Assembly (NCBI GenBank): GCA_013396915.1
Contig: VWZL01005037.1
Coordinates: forward strand, 99,063-163,062
Source of the DNA: Stercorarius parasiticus
Lineage: Eukaryota; Chordata; Aves; Charadriiformes; Stercorariidae
Reading direction: 5' to 3'
DNA length: 64,000 nucleotides
The notes under the pieces were generated by a model. The model was not told where the DNA came from. It worked only from the letters and a program-made list of their open reading frames with translations, and searched no databases. Below are positions 37,919-49,100 of this stretch, piece after piece. A program made the position numbers and the translations under genes. The first letter of the stretch is position 1. Every line of letters starts with the position of its first letter.

Positions 37919-37991
37919 CTTCAGTACACTGCAGGAAGCTGATAATGAGCAGAAACCAAAAACTTCGCATTCTGCAGCCAGAAGACACCAT
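37919..37991 (-). CDS. ADGRL2: ADGRL2 (latrophilin-2) first coding exon: signal peptide
   Basis: This is the partial CDS of an adhesion-class GPCR (latrophilin family), a plasma-membrane receptor that binds teneurins and FLRTs at synapses and other cell contacts. Reading the minus strand from the ATG at 37991-37989 gives 24 codons plus one base. The protein starts [10 protein letters not shown], continues with a hydrophobic core [10 protein letters not shown] (residues 11-20) and ends QCTEG, a typical secretory signal peptide. From memory the human ADGRL2 N-terminus has the same first ten residues, then a very similar core and ..TEG; ADGRL1 and ADGRL3 have unrelated signal peptides, which makes ADGRL2 the best call. 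The start has a strong Kozak context (A at -3, G at +4). A second in-frame Met (residue 8, 37970-37968) could give a shorter signal peptide. The exon ends in GAA G followed by GTAAGC, a phase-1 donor that splits the Gly codon. The lectin, olfactomedin, GAIN and 7TM exons are not in the window. Seen: ORF, donor and signal peptide. Recalled, not searched: the family match. Confidence 0.9.
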
Positions 37992-38024
37992 TATTGATCC
38001 CTGTAAGAATTTTCTTTGTATTCC

Positions 38025-38057
38025 TTAATGAATCCAGTTATAAAAGCCCAGCATCAT
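38025..38057 (-). other. uORF3, 10 codons plus stop, in frame with main ORF
   Basis: Two consecutive ATGs (38057 and 38054) start a 10-codon frame (MMLGFYNWIH) ending in TAA at 38027-38025. It shares the frame of the ADGRL2 ORF but is closed by this stop 33 nt before the main ATG. The first ATG has a weak context (T at -3); the second has A at -3. Such a short gap to the next AUG would usually limit reinitiation. That last point is inference. Confidence 0.45.
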
Positions 38058-38076
38058 CGAAACCAGTGGTCTGCAT
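38038..38076 (-). other. uORF2, 12 codons plus stop
   Basis: An ATG at 38076-38074 opens a 12-codon frame (MQTTGFDDAGLL) ending in TAA. It overlaps both uORF1 and uORF3 in a different frame. The base at -3 is A and at +4 is C, an adequate Kozak context. Translation is unproven. Confidence 0.45.
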
Positions 38077-38089
38077 TATTCATCTTCAT
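38054..38089 (-). other. uORF1, 11 codons plus stop
   Basis: An ATG two bases into the exon opens a short frame of 11 codons (MKMNNADHWFR) ending in TGA. A second in-frame ATG at codon 3 (38083-38081) has A at -3. The frame differs from the main ORF. Its TGA overlaps the first ATG of uORF2 in an ATGA arrangement, a geometry that can favour termination-reinitiation. The sequence is certain; translation is inference. Confidence 0.5.
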
Positions 38090-38091
38090 AC

Positions 38092-38142
38092 CTGGAGAAG
38101 CAGAGGATTTGGAAGAAAAGGAGAAAAAAAAAAATAATCCAT
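38092..38142 (-). other. 3' splice acceptor and polypyrimidine tract before the ADGRL2 exon
   Basis: On the minus strand a run of T followed by mixed T/C (plus strand 38098-38135, A/G rich) leads to TTCTCCAG and then the exon. This is the best acceptor within several hundred bases upstream of the start codon. It gives an exon of 173 nt, an ordinary size. An alternative weaker acceptor, TTCTTACAG with its AG at 38002-38001, lies only nine bases upstream of the ATG. Confidence 0.7.
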
Positions 38143-41100
38143 CAATAGCTGAACACCAATAATTTGGAGTACCAAATTTTACTTGACATGAAGACAGAAA
38201 TTTTTAATAAAAACTGACAGTACACCTGTACTGTAGCTGGGAATTTGGCAGGTTTGTGGGATGTAATCTCTCAAGGTCAGTGATCATTAAACAGAAGGCC
38301 AAATAATGATACATGTTAAAATTGAAAGGATGTTTCATTATTGTTGTTATTGATGTACTTGCACTAAGACACATACGGAAAAAAAGGGAACGTTTTTTCT
38401 GAATATAAGAAATTGGATTTGCAGATGACTAGGCTAGGCTTTTCCCACTCCCCAAATCTGACACACAACTCGCAGTTCTCTGCCTCAAAGAATAACAATA
38501 AAAATTAAATCTAGGGCACTGCCATATTTCTTAGTGATTCAAAACACGGCATGGCTGAGAACAGCAGAGCAACACCGCTCTGCAGCAAGGCTCTGCCCGT
38601 CTCCTCCCTGCCATGGCTCCAGCGTTCCCTTCCTGCTACACACAGGTCGCTCTCCTCGGATGAGAAGCCCTAACAGCAACTTGGCCGACAAAATACTCTG
38701 TTTGGTGAGGAAGCTTATTCCTATGACTCTGCAGTTTGCTGTATTTCTACCCAATAAACACCTTCAGAAGAAAGGGAATAAACATAATGGATGAGACCCT
38801 CCTGTCCTTAGCCTCTGACGAGATTTGTCTCCAACTGAGAAATACAAACCGATCTGCTCCTGTAAATGATGTACCAAAGGAAGAATTCTTAAAGCTATCA
38901 TTTGCATTTGAAAAATATAATTACGGTGATAGAGTGCAGTTGCTGTGATAGAAGATTTGACAGCAGAGTGCTCCCTTTTGCTAATGACTTCATTCTCTCA
39001 CCAGCCAACTGAGTAACTGCATACATCCTCTTCCATATCTCACTGTATGAAGCGAAATCATGCTTCAGCCCCGAATATTACAGTTTGGGAAGCTAGAGAA
39101 AAATTAGCATCCATATAAAAACAAATTATTTTTAACTAGAAAGCTGGCTCTATATATTACAGATATGTGAAACAACTCTGGAAGAATGACTCTCTGAACA
39201 TTGTGGCAATTACAGATCCAAAGAGATGAATCTGGTGCCACATCGGTTTGGTCTCTCCAAGACTAATGGAGAGGACTGCATGGATATATTCCTGAGATAT
39301 GCTAAATTAACACTACTTTAAAAACTTCTAACAATGATTATGTAAACATGTAAGTGGCAGGATCCAAGGGCCACTTTTACGAGCACTGGAGAGTGTGGAG
39401 GGCTTTAAAAATACATTTATCCTTTTGGCAAGAAGAACTGGAAAGGATGAAGAGCATGCAATGCCAGACAAAGAAATTCTATGAACTGCAGATCATTTTC
39501 AGAAGCAGAAGTGTAACTCCTTTTATATTAGTCAATGTTAATATTAATCAACGACAAGTTTGTTCCCTGAGCACACAGCCAGCAACAAGACTGACACTTT
39601 TTTCCCCCAAGGAGAGAAAGATGGGAATTAACAGAAAACATTATGGAACAATTTCTCTAGCTCTCAATGAAGGCAATGTGAGTGTAGCAGAACAGGAGAT
39701 TATTAAATAGCCAAGTTGGGTTCTTTACTTGGCTTCTCTTTAAGAGGAGTGATGCCACTTCAGTGTAGGCTTCCCTCTCGCACAACACAAGCATGCTTGT
39801 GATTTCTCACACAGGCAAATGAAAAAGAACTGACATCTGAGGCCGACTGATTTTATGTTTATTTATACATAAAAACAAACCCTTTTTCCAATTTCCAGCT
39901 ACAGACAGGTGCTCTTCAATCACAGGCGGTTTTATCTGCGCATATTTCAACAAAGAGCATGCAATAGCAAAGGGAGTGCTTCAGTGCAGGACAGCCAGAG
40001 CATGGTCTCCCTGGCACAGCCCCATGTGCCTAGAGGCAAGATTAGGTGGTGATACACCAGCTGCTACAGGACAACCCAGAAGCAGTTACAAAGAGACAGT
40101 CATATTGTATCTCTAGATCTTTCACACTGGGCTGCAAGTGTTTTGCAACTAAAAAAATAATAAAAAAAAAGGAATCTAAAAATCCACAAAGGATGCACTG
40201 CGTTCAGCAGAAATTACAATTGCAAAGGAGCTCCTGCTGAGTAAAGAAGAAAAAATTGCCACCATGATATATCCATAAAAACCTCTGGAGATAGTTCAGC
40301 TAAAAGCTTGGGAAGAGCTTGGATTAATTTTTTACCTGTAGCACCCAAAGGAAAAATCATAAAACTATTTCACAGACACTGCAGACTAATCGGCATAATT
40401 TCAGTCAGCAATCAGAATAATCCAAGAGAATAGATGAGGAACAATAATGGCTAAAAGTGAAATTAAGTCAGCCTTCTGATTGCTCCCAGTCTGTCCAGAA
40501 GATTTTGACTTCCTGAGGTGCAAGTTTTATCGTTATTTCCGTAACGTATCACTGCACACCCAGATTTTGAGACGTCTTCCTTCACCTTCAAGGGGGTAGG
40601 GACATACCTACTACGCTTTATCATCCTTAAAGTCATCGCTTCCTTGTGGGCTTTTTTTTAATTGGTAGGAGGGTTGTGTTAAAAACTAAAACAATGAAAG
40701 CACCACTTGCGGTACTCAACATCTCTCTCTCTAAGAAATAGCTGCAAAATTTATGGCAGAGACTTTCTTTTTAAATACAGTAAGAGTTTCTGACCTTGTA
40801 AACTGACTTATTTTAACAAGAAACCACACTTTCTGAAAGGATAATGATGTTTTTGTGATACCAAAACCAGCAGAAACTATTCAACTAAGAATAAATGCAA
40901 AATATTTTTTAGGACAAATGTAAGTGCTTTGTGCAATATATTGTTCTCTCTGGATTGCTGTAGCCTACAGACATAGAATTTAACTCAGCGTGCTGCTCCA
41001 AAAAGAATTCAAAATAAACTAACCAGCCCCTAGTAGATTATCAGTAACACATGTTTTTCTAAAAAAGCAAGAAAAAATTAAGCAGTGTTTGAAAACTGAT

Positions 41101-44100
41101 GCAATAGGGCTTGGTTTTGCTTCTTTCTTTTCTTTTGAGTAAAAAATTAACAGCTTCACAGCGAACAATTTTTAACATAACCTATATATTTGAGAAACTC
41201 TACGTGGCTCCAAGTAAAAGAACGGTGGTGCCGTTCTGAACAAACTGTTCAACAAACTATTCATCAGCGTAACAAAAGCTAATCCTGAAAAAGGTACCCA
41301 GACATGAGCTGGAGCCAGAGAGCACTTTGGCTATAGACGCTGCCGGCAGCCGCGTCCTTCTGACCATCCATCTATCAGCGATAGGAGACTGCCAGTGGCA
41401 TCTCACAACAACAACAAATCCCAAACCAAACAAGTAGGACCAGGAAAAGACATATTAAGTTACTTCTTTGTAAACAGAAAAAGGAGACCACGGCGAGCGG
41501 CCGTCCTGCGCAAATAACTTATTTCCCCTCAGACCTTAATAAACCTTTTCTGTGGATCACTGACTGCTTGGGCTGCTGGGCGGAGCAGAGAGAAACCCCC
41601 CAGAGCAAAAGGTTGCTTGAGTTTCAGAGTGCAATAAAAGCTGCCCAGAAAATTTCAGTTGTAACTTAAACCCCTACCTCTCGGCCATACTGCAGTCTGT
41701 CATCGAAAAAAACCACCAAACCTCCACTGGAAACACAGTGGTTCACCTTTTGTTAAGTTTCTTCGCGTATGTGCTGTTAAAGAAGACTAGATCAGTAACA
41801 GAAACGTTAATGTTCAAACCCGTACACGGCAAAGGTATTGGGCATCTCTCAATACTGTATTCATAAACTGCGCTCCGCGTCTCAAGTATCTTAGTGCCCC
41901 TGCCTCGCTTCCTTGTTCTTCTGTACTTCTGAAACCTCTTACAGACGGAACATGACCGCTGCAGAACAGGTGCCACGGTTGGCCATCCCTCTCCCCGCAA
42001 CATTGCTCAAGAGCACCCCAGAGATAAGAGAAAGCTGCTCCAAGCATGCTCCTTGAAACACTTTCATCTTTGAAGACAAAAGACCTCTAAAGGACTGCCG
42101 CGTCCCGACTCTACTGTTTAACCTTCCCAAGGTTTTATTTTCAAAAGCCAAAAAAGGATCTTTTAAGAGCTTCCAGACCACTGACACAGCATGCTTAAGA
42201 GCTGCCTTTTCCCTCCTGTTCCATCCAGCTTCTCAGGCAATTAAGACAGAGGGGAATGGAGAGATCTTTCCAGCTAAGCAAGGATGTTTTTCTTTAGCTA
42301 GAAGTCTTTCAGACTAACACTGATGTATTTTACAATATAGTGCCTAATTTTCCAAATCATCTTGGAAACACCGTGAAGCACTTGCAACCTCAGCCAAGCT
42401 TTAATATCTCTATTACGGAAATAAAAATTACAGTAGCTTTACAGGAGATGAGGCACAGAGGTAAGGAACACCAGCCATAGCTGCACCGCTCTTATGCGCC
42501 AAGGAACTACCAGAACCCAGGCAATCCTTCTTATAAAACCTGTATGACCTACCTTGCCACACATGCAGCACCCTCACCGCCCTTCATAACCCAGTTTATG
42601 AAACTAAGTAATTCTGTAATATATCTGAGACACTCTGCAGAGGAAAGGAGGGGAAGAGGAGGCAAGGGTGAGGAGATATATATTCATACAATATAATAGA
42701 CTACTTAGTCTCCTGAGAAATCATGTGTCGACGTGCATTCCCATCATGAGGCTTTCCCAATTTAAAAAAATAGAAAAGTTAAACTTCCTATAATCTGTAA
42801 CATTAGAATTTAATTAGTGCAGTGTGATTAGTAAAACTGTCTAAGCCACATTAGTAAGATACTAGAATGAGACTAATACTGTTCATGATCCAAGAGCTAC
42901 GGTTTTATACCTATCTGCAGACACCCAGCTCTAGTTTTCAACATTGAACGGATCTTCAGGTGCATTCAATATGAGTTATTCCTAAGTCTTCAATATGGTT
43001 ATTCAAAAATTGACTTACATTAATAACTTTGCATTAGTGCCACGGTACCAGATTGTAGAAAATCTTCAAAGTTACAAGATCTTGCAACAGAACCTGCAGC
43101 AATACCCTGTGCTGGTTTAGTTAGTGTCCTTCTACTACCTATGGCAAACAATCAATGCCTGATCTGCTCCAATTAAACAAGGTGCATATTGCGAGAAGAA
43201 AGGAAAGGCTAACTCTGGTCTCTCTACAATTGGTTAACAATGACTTATTTTCCATTAAAAGCAATTCAATGCTTAAAATGTACCAGAGAGTCTTACCTTC
43301 AATTCTGTATTCAACAGTCCCTATTAACTGTCACCTTGAACACTGGATTTCTAACCCAAAACATCTCTTTCCAAGTTGCATGGAAGGAATGCAGTATCAG
43401 GGAAGGGAATAATACAGTAAGAAAAAGACTTGACCAAGGTCATTCAATCTTGCAACAAAAAAAAAAATTACTTCAATGCATCCAGCTGCGTTGTGCTCTA
43501 AGGTGACATACCCATGCCTGAGAAGCACCTGAAATAGCGTGCCATGAACATGCATCAGAATGCACTCAGAATGACCACAGAAACGCTCACCCCACCCCAG
43601 CCTGGGCTCCCAGCTCATCAGTGAAGCAGATAATTCAAAATACCCCATCTACCTATGCAAGACATGCCACTGAACAGCGCACTGACACTGTTTTAACAGT
43701 GCAACATCACAATTTAGTCCATCAGTCCGCAGCAGCTCAGTGGTCTACCGCAATCATTCACAGAGAAAATAAACAGGATTTGAGAGGAAAAAGACGAACA
43801 TTTTTCATTCTCATCAGCACCCCAGTTCAGCTTGGCCTCACTCTTGGGTCTCACAGACACGTTACACGGTGCTCCATTCCCGACAAGCCAGCTTTGCCCC
43901 TTCTTGTTAACACAGGATAAAGCCTGGACACTCTAGGGAGTTTTCATTCAATAAGGCAGCAAAGTAAACCTTTGCTAGCACTAATAAGAATGGCTTTTTT
44001 TGGCTCCAGGCACTCTCCTTTTGCCAAGCCTGAATTTCTCTTTTTGCCTTTGCTAAATGCTCAGAATCAAGGGGGGGCTGGGGGGCGTCACTCAATCCTC

Positions 44101-44274
44101 ATTGCAAATTCCCTGTATTTCACCTGAATCGACACCGTGCCGCTACATCAGACCACCTCCACTCCAACACTGCGAATTCTTAACACTTCTGCCCTCGGTG
44201 TCACTACAGCTTCCCAGGGTCTGGAAGCGAAATCCCCAGCATCCAAAGAAAGGGGGAGGGAAAGGGATGCTGTA

Positions 44275-44420
44275 AGTCAATTACAACCGTTATTGGCTGT
44301 AATATCTTAGTGTCACGCTGAGCATGTTAAATATGCTGATCACTTTGGACACCAGAGGCACAGTCTGTGGCTGTTTGCCATTCTCTTCATTAAACTGCAA
44401 AACAAATAGCTCTCATTTTC
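44275..44420. promoter_or_regulatory. Candidate conserved non-coding element
   Basis: CAATTACAACCGTTATTGGCTG, GTGTCACGCTGAGCATG and GATCACTTTGGACACC lie close together in unique sequence with two CpGs. It directly follows a G-rich stretch. Pattern-based suggestion only. Confidence 0.22.
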
Positions 44421-46159
44421 AAACCTACGTAGGACAGATTTTATGAACATGAAAAATAAACAAGAAAATAATGAATAGCAATAAAGAACACCAAGAACCA
44501 TATGACAAACTAAAAGAAGCCATCACAACAGCTGAAGAAAATTCAAAGGCTTTTCAAACTTCTCACAGGAGAGAAATCCTCAAAATAATCTATTTATGTT
44601 AGAAGATATCGTTCCTTTCCCTCGAATAAAAAATAAATAAAAAAAAAATCACTAGACTAACATCAACCAAAGACACTGCAGTCTTGTAAGACAGTAAACT
44701 GTTTGTTGACAGCCTTGACGAGGCTTTGCAAAGGCCCGTATTTCTCAAAGCTGTTATGCCACTTAGCTGATCTCTTTTTTTTCCTGCCATCCAGTGTTTT
44801 TCACAGCCAAGAACTTGTTTGAAGTGGAAGTAGACTGGAAAAAAACCAAAACAAACAGAACTGAGTCCCGGGACTGTGGTCAGACATGCCTGTACCTGTG
44901 TGGCGAGGTGGTGTTTCTCTACTGACTGCGGGGCTCCCACCGCCCCCGAGCTGCTCCCTGCCCGCCCAGCACTGGGCCGCAGCCGGGAAATGGGTTCAGA
45001 TAAGCCCTTCACAGCTGACATGCTGAAGAAAGACAACCTCATCAGACCAGCGTAGAGCCGCCAACAAAACACCCACCAGCCACCATTTTCCAAAATAAAA
45101 TCAAATTACAGGCAAGAGCAGACAAGAACACATTTTCACCCATGCTGTAACTGGGTTAACAGGGGCTGTAGAGCCCCAAAACACAGGAACAGCAAGCAGA
45201 CCACGGCTGGGGACGGCTGGGCTGCAGCCTCAGCATCCTGCGTTCATGCACAAACCTCAGTTTGGTAGGACCAAGCCCCTGGAAAACCGATGCACCGAAG
45301 ACTTTTTTTCCAGGTATGTGCCAAGGAAATCTTATCAAACAGATTCATGAAGGTACTGTGATAGCATCCATTTTAAAGCATCCCATTTTCTATCAGCTGT
45401 ATTTAAAATCAGTTTATGTGGTCTGTATTCAATATAAATGATCCTGTTCAAGCTTCAAGAACAAGCTTGTGTGGGCAGCAAAGTCACTTTTGATTATTTT
45501 TAAAAATTCTATGAAAACCCTTTGTTGTTACCAGGAAAATACCAACACTTTAAAAAGTAACTGAAAAACATTTATCATCTTTAAAAAATCAGAAGCAGGA
45601 GGTACATACATATACACACAATGCACCGGGGGTAATTTGTGGCATATCTTTTGCTTGGAGAGGAATACGGTTCTAATGCTAACATCTGTGAGACCATGGC
45701 CTAATCATTGTGCAGTGAAATATGAAACAAAATCAATGGTGGCACGTAAGATGTAATCTCTGCTGTGTTTGGCTCACTGCACTGAATCCTTGACTCATAA
45801 ATCATTGTTACTAGCCATTCAGTGAATCAATATTCAGATTCCCTCTTGGTCTATACATATGACCACTAAATGAAATAATAATGACCAAAATCTGTCATAT
45901 ATTAGGTTATCAATATTACCAGAAGGGATTTCTTGGGAGCAATGAGGTAATCTAGGATAAAATATATCAGATGAGCATGCAAAGAAATGTGAAAAACCTG
46001 TGACTAAATACAGAGACAGCAGAAGAAAGGTATTTTTAAATACCCCTCCTTCCATCATAGGTATTAAAATTTACTATAGCATCACAATAATGCATTTTAT
46101 GAAGGACCATTTCAATGATGCCTGCTTTTAATTATGTTTTATGCTGTACTTGAGCATTT

Positions 46160-46176
46160 TTCTTCTTCTTCTTCTT
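46160..46176. repeat. (TTC)5 microsatellite
   Basis: Five perfect TTC units followed by TT. Confidence 0.85.
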
Positions 46177-49100
46177 TCCAATAAGGCCTTCTCAAGTTAC
46201 TACTAGTTTTGTTTCTTTTCTCTAAAGCACAATTAATATTACAGTAATCAGAATAGTATTTTCTCACCAGCAGCCTGATAGTCAGGAGCTTCAGGAGACC
46301 ACATTTTAGTTCCACTAAAAACCAACAACAACAAACAAAGACCTAAGAGTAATTCCATAAAGCTCTGTTTTCCAAACCATTCACAAACCATTTAGATATT
46401 AAAAGGTGGTGGACCACCTCTTGCAGAAAAACCTGAGAAGTGCTGTGTGCTACCATCCCATACTCAGCCATGAGCCACATCAAAAATTGTCATTTTGACA
46501 ACAGAAGGAGGGAAGAAATGAAGACGACCTCAACTACGTTACCTTTGAAAGAATAACCAACTAGGAATGGTCTTTAACTACTTTCTAAGCACAGAAGAGA
46601 TTCTCCAGGCAAGCATGACTTACAGATAGAGACTCCAGTGAATTTACACAGCCCTTTGGAGGACTTTGGTGTGTATATTAAGTACCAAAAAAGAAGCACA
46701 CTTTGACAGAAGCCACAACTTTCAGGTTCACCAGTTTCACACACCAGTAGCACTTAGAAGTAGAAGGGTGAAAATTCAAAAACCATGAAATAAAAGTCAA
46801 CAAACTCCCTGTTTTTCTTCCCTTGCAATTGGCTTTTCTCATACATACATACACACATGGTGAAAACAATAACTCAAGGGTGAGAAGCCATGTATGACAG
46901 TTTTGCACAGACAGCACTAACTCTTCCTTGCACCTACACATAAATATATGACAAAATTACATAACTTTTGCTTGCACATCGTCAAGAATTGTGAAACATA
47001 TGCAATAAATATGGCAAATAAATCTTCAGTATCGTTCAGAAAGGGCCTGACTCTGCAATTAAACAAAGAATTCACTTCTGTTACTGGATGACGGGCTCTG
47101 TAAAGATGCTCAAGTTGCCTAGGCATCTAGTGGTGCAACTGGAGTCAAGAGTCTTTTCTTGTACAATGTAATAAGCAATGAAGACTCAGGTGACTATTCT
47201 TAACAGTGCAAGGCAGCTGAATGACTACCAGTCAGTCACTGGAGCTCTACCATTCCTTTAATTGCTTGAACTGTGGGCTTTCTTATTTATTCAAACTACA
47301 ATAGAAAAACAGAAAAACTATTTCAGTTCATTTTTTATTCCTTTTGAAGAAAGGCTAAGTTGGAAAACTATAATGATTACATTTGGAGAAGTTATGAGCA
47401 AAAAGAGCTCTAAATCGTAATTCAACAGAAAGGCTCTTTCTACTTGCACGTACCACCCTAGCATCTTACATAGTACTCAAAAGAATGAACTCTCTTCATT
47501 GGAGTGACTGAAAACATTATAATTCCCATACTTTTTAATTTTTTTTAAATCATCCCTGCAGCACAGATGAAATTTAAGATACATTTTTAACACATTTTTT
47601 AGCAGCAACATGACCTCTGATGTGCTGTGGTTTCATCAAGCAGACCAAGAACTGTGTCACGCATTTACGATTTCTTTTAAATAATAGGTCTTGGTAGCTC
47701 AATGTGACAATGACACTGCTACTTTGGAAAATATCGTATTTTTCTTTAATTAGGTTACGGTATGATTTTAAATGGTAATTTATTTACCCTTTCACAATTA
47801 CAAATACTTAATGACCTTTATTTTGTATTCTTTTACAAGAAACTAAAGAGATTTTTTTCTAATAAAAACCCTGCTCTTCACATGTTCTGCTGCAGTTCAT
47901 GAACTGTACGAGCAACTAAAAAGAAAAAAAAATAAGTCTACATTTGTCTATCAACAACATTTATAAGTGAGTAGAGTGGAAAGATTACAAAATTTTAATA
48001 AGAACATTATATTATAGTAGCAATAATCTAGGTGTTTTACTGGGAAGTGAAGTGGATTACCGTAAATGAAATTTAAAATGTCCTTTCCATTTTATAGATA
48101 ACACAAAATGACTCTTTTCATGTCTCCAGCGATAAGGATACATGTGCCACACATTTAAATAGTGCCTTCACCCTATCCAACCCTGCTCATGAATTAATAA
48201 TTCAGTGACATTAATACAAGAAGATAAATGATAAAGAGGTTACAGCACAAGGGCCAACGGTACACATATACTTCTTTTAGAACAGCTAATACCTCTCTGC
48301 CAATTACAGTTAGAACTTTTTAACAGTTTTCAATGGCATTTTTACAATCTAAATAGCAGCTTATGCACACACAATTTCACACAACTCAAGCTTAATAAAT
48401 CTCCTGCTGCTACCAAACAATCATTCTAGGGGATTAAAGTGCAACATCTGCTAACATTAATAAGCATTTTACATAGCAATATGTATAAAAGCAGTTGCTA
48501 TCGGTCTTCTGAAAAAGCTTCTAGACTGGTTTGGCATAAATTATACCTTTATCGTTCAACAGGTAACTTTAGCTTACGGCAACAATAAGGTAGCTATATT
48601 GCTATACAGCAGCAAAAAGCAACAAAATTATATACTGACTGCAATTATCATTTGTAGTGGAACAATTTTCAAAATACTTGAAAAATAAACAAAAAACGTC
48701 TGCATGCAAAGGACTTCAGGTAAGAACCTAGTAAAGTCCCACAATTTCAATACTTACAAGAAACCAAAGCTACCAATCTCTTTGCAAGAGACAATTTCCC
48801 TCCTAATACCAGTTACAGCTCTTTAAGCCATCTTGGGCTTTTTTATTTTTTATTTGTATGCCTACCAAAGCAGAACGCACCGTGAAAGAATGCGTGCCTT
48901 TCCAAGGCATAAAATAAATATCAAGGGTTTTATTTAATTAGGAATTCCAGCATACATTTTGAGGTAGAACCTGGCAAGTGAGCGTGCTTTGGAGTCGAGA
49001 GACGTGTAACATCAGGCTGGAGCCAAGAACACAGTTGGCAAACACGGCACAAACTTCCAGGTGCAGCCCTGCCAAGGCGACTCAAGCCCAGCAGTTCAGC

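Larger units (their letters stand above)
37992..38091 (-). other. ADGRL2: ADGRL2 5' UTR portion of the start-codon exon
   Basis: These 100 nt lie between a strong 3' splice acceptor and the ADGRL2 start codon, so they are read as the last part of the 5' UTR. The acceptor AG is at 38093-38092 in minus-strand order and follows a pyrimidine-rich tract. The segment contains five ATG triplets (first bases 38089, 38083, 38076, 38057, 38054), in all three frames, and each frame stops before the main ATG. This suggests that translation of transcripts using this acceptor is held down by uORFs. Earlier 5' UTR exons must lie upstream, at higher coordinates. Exon boundaries are inferred from splice consensus, not from transcripts. 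Confidence 0.72.

Noticed and set aside
39354..39710. 118-codon plus-strand ORF
   Set aside because: Considered as a retropseudogene fragment, but the translation matches no family I know and there is no poly-A tail or paired frame.
44599..45093. 164-codon minus-strand ORF, the longest in the window
   Set aside because: It has no recognisable domain. Its end is made of low-complexity hydrophobic and T-rich sequence, and half of it lies in a GC-rich patch where stops are rarer. There is no supporting splice or promoter signal. Best seen as a chance ORF.
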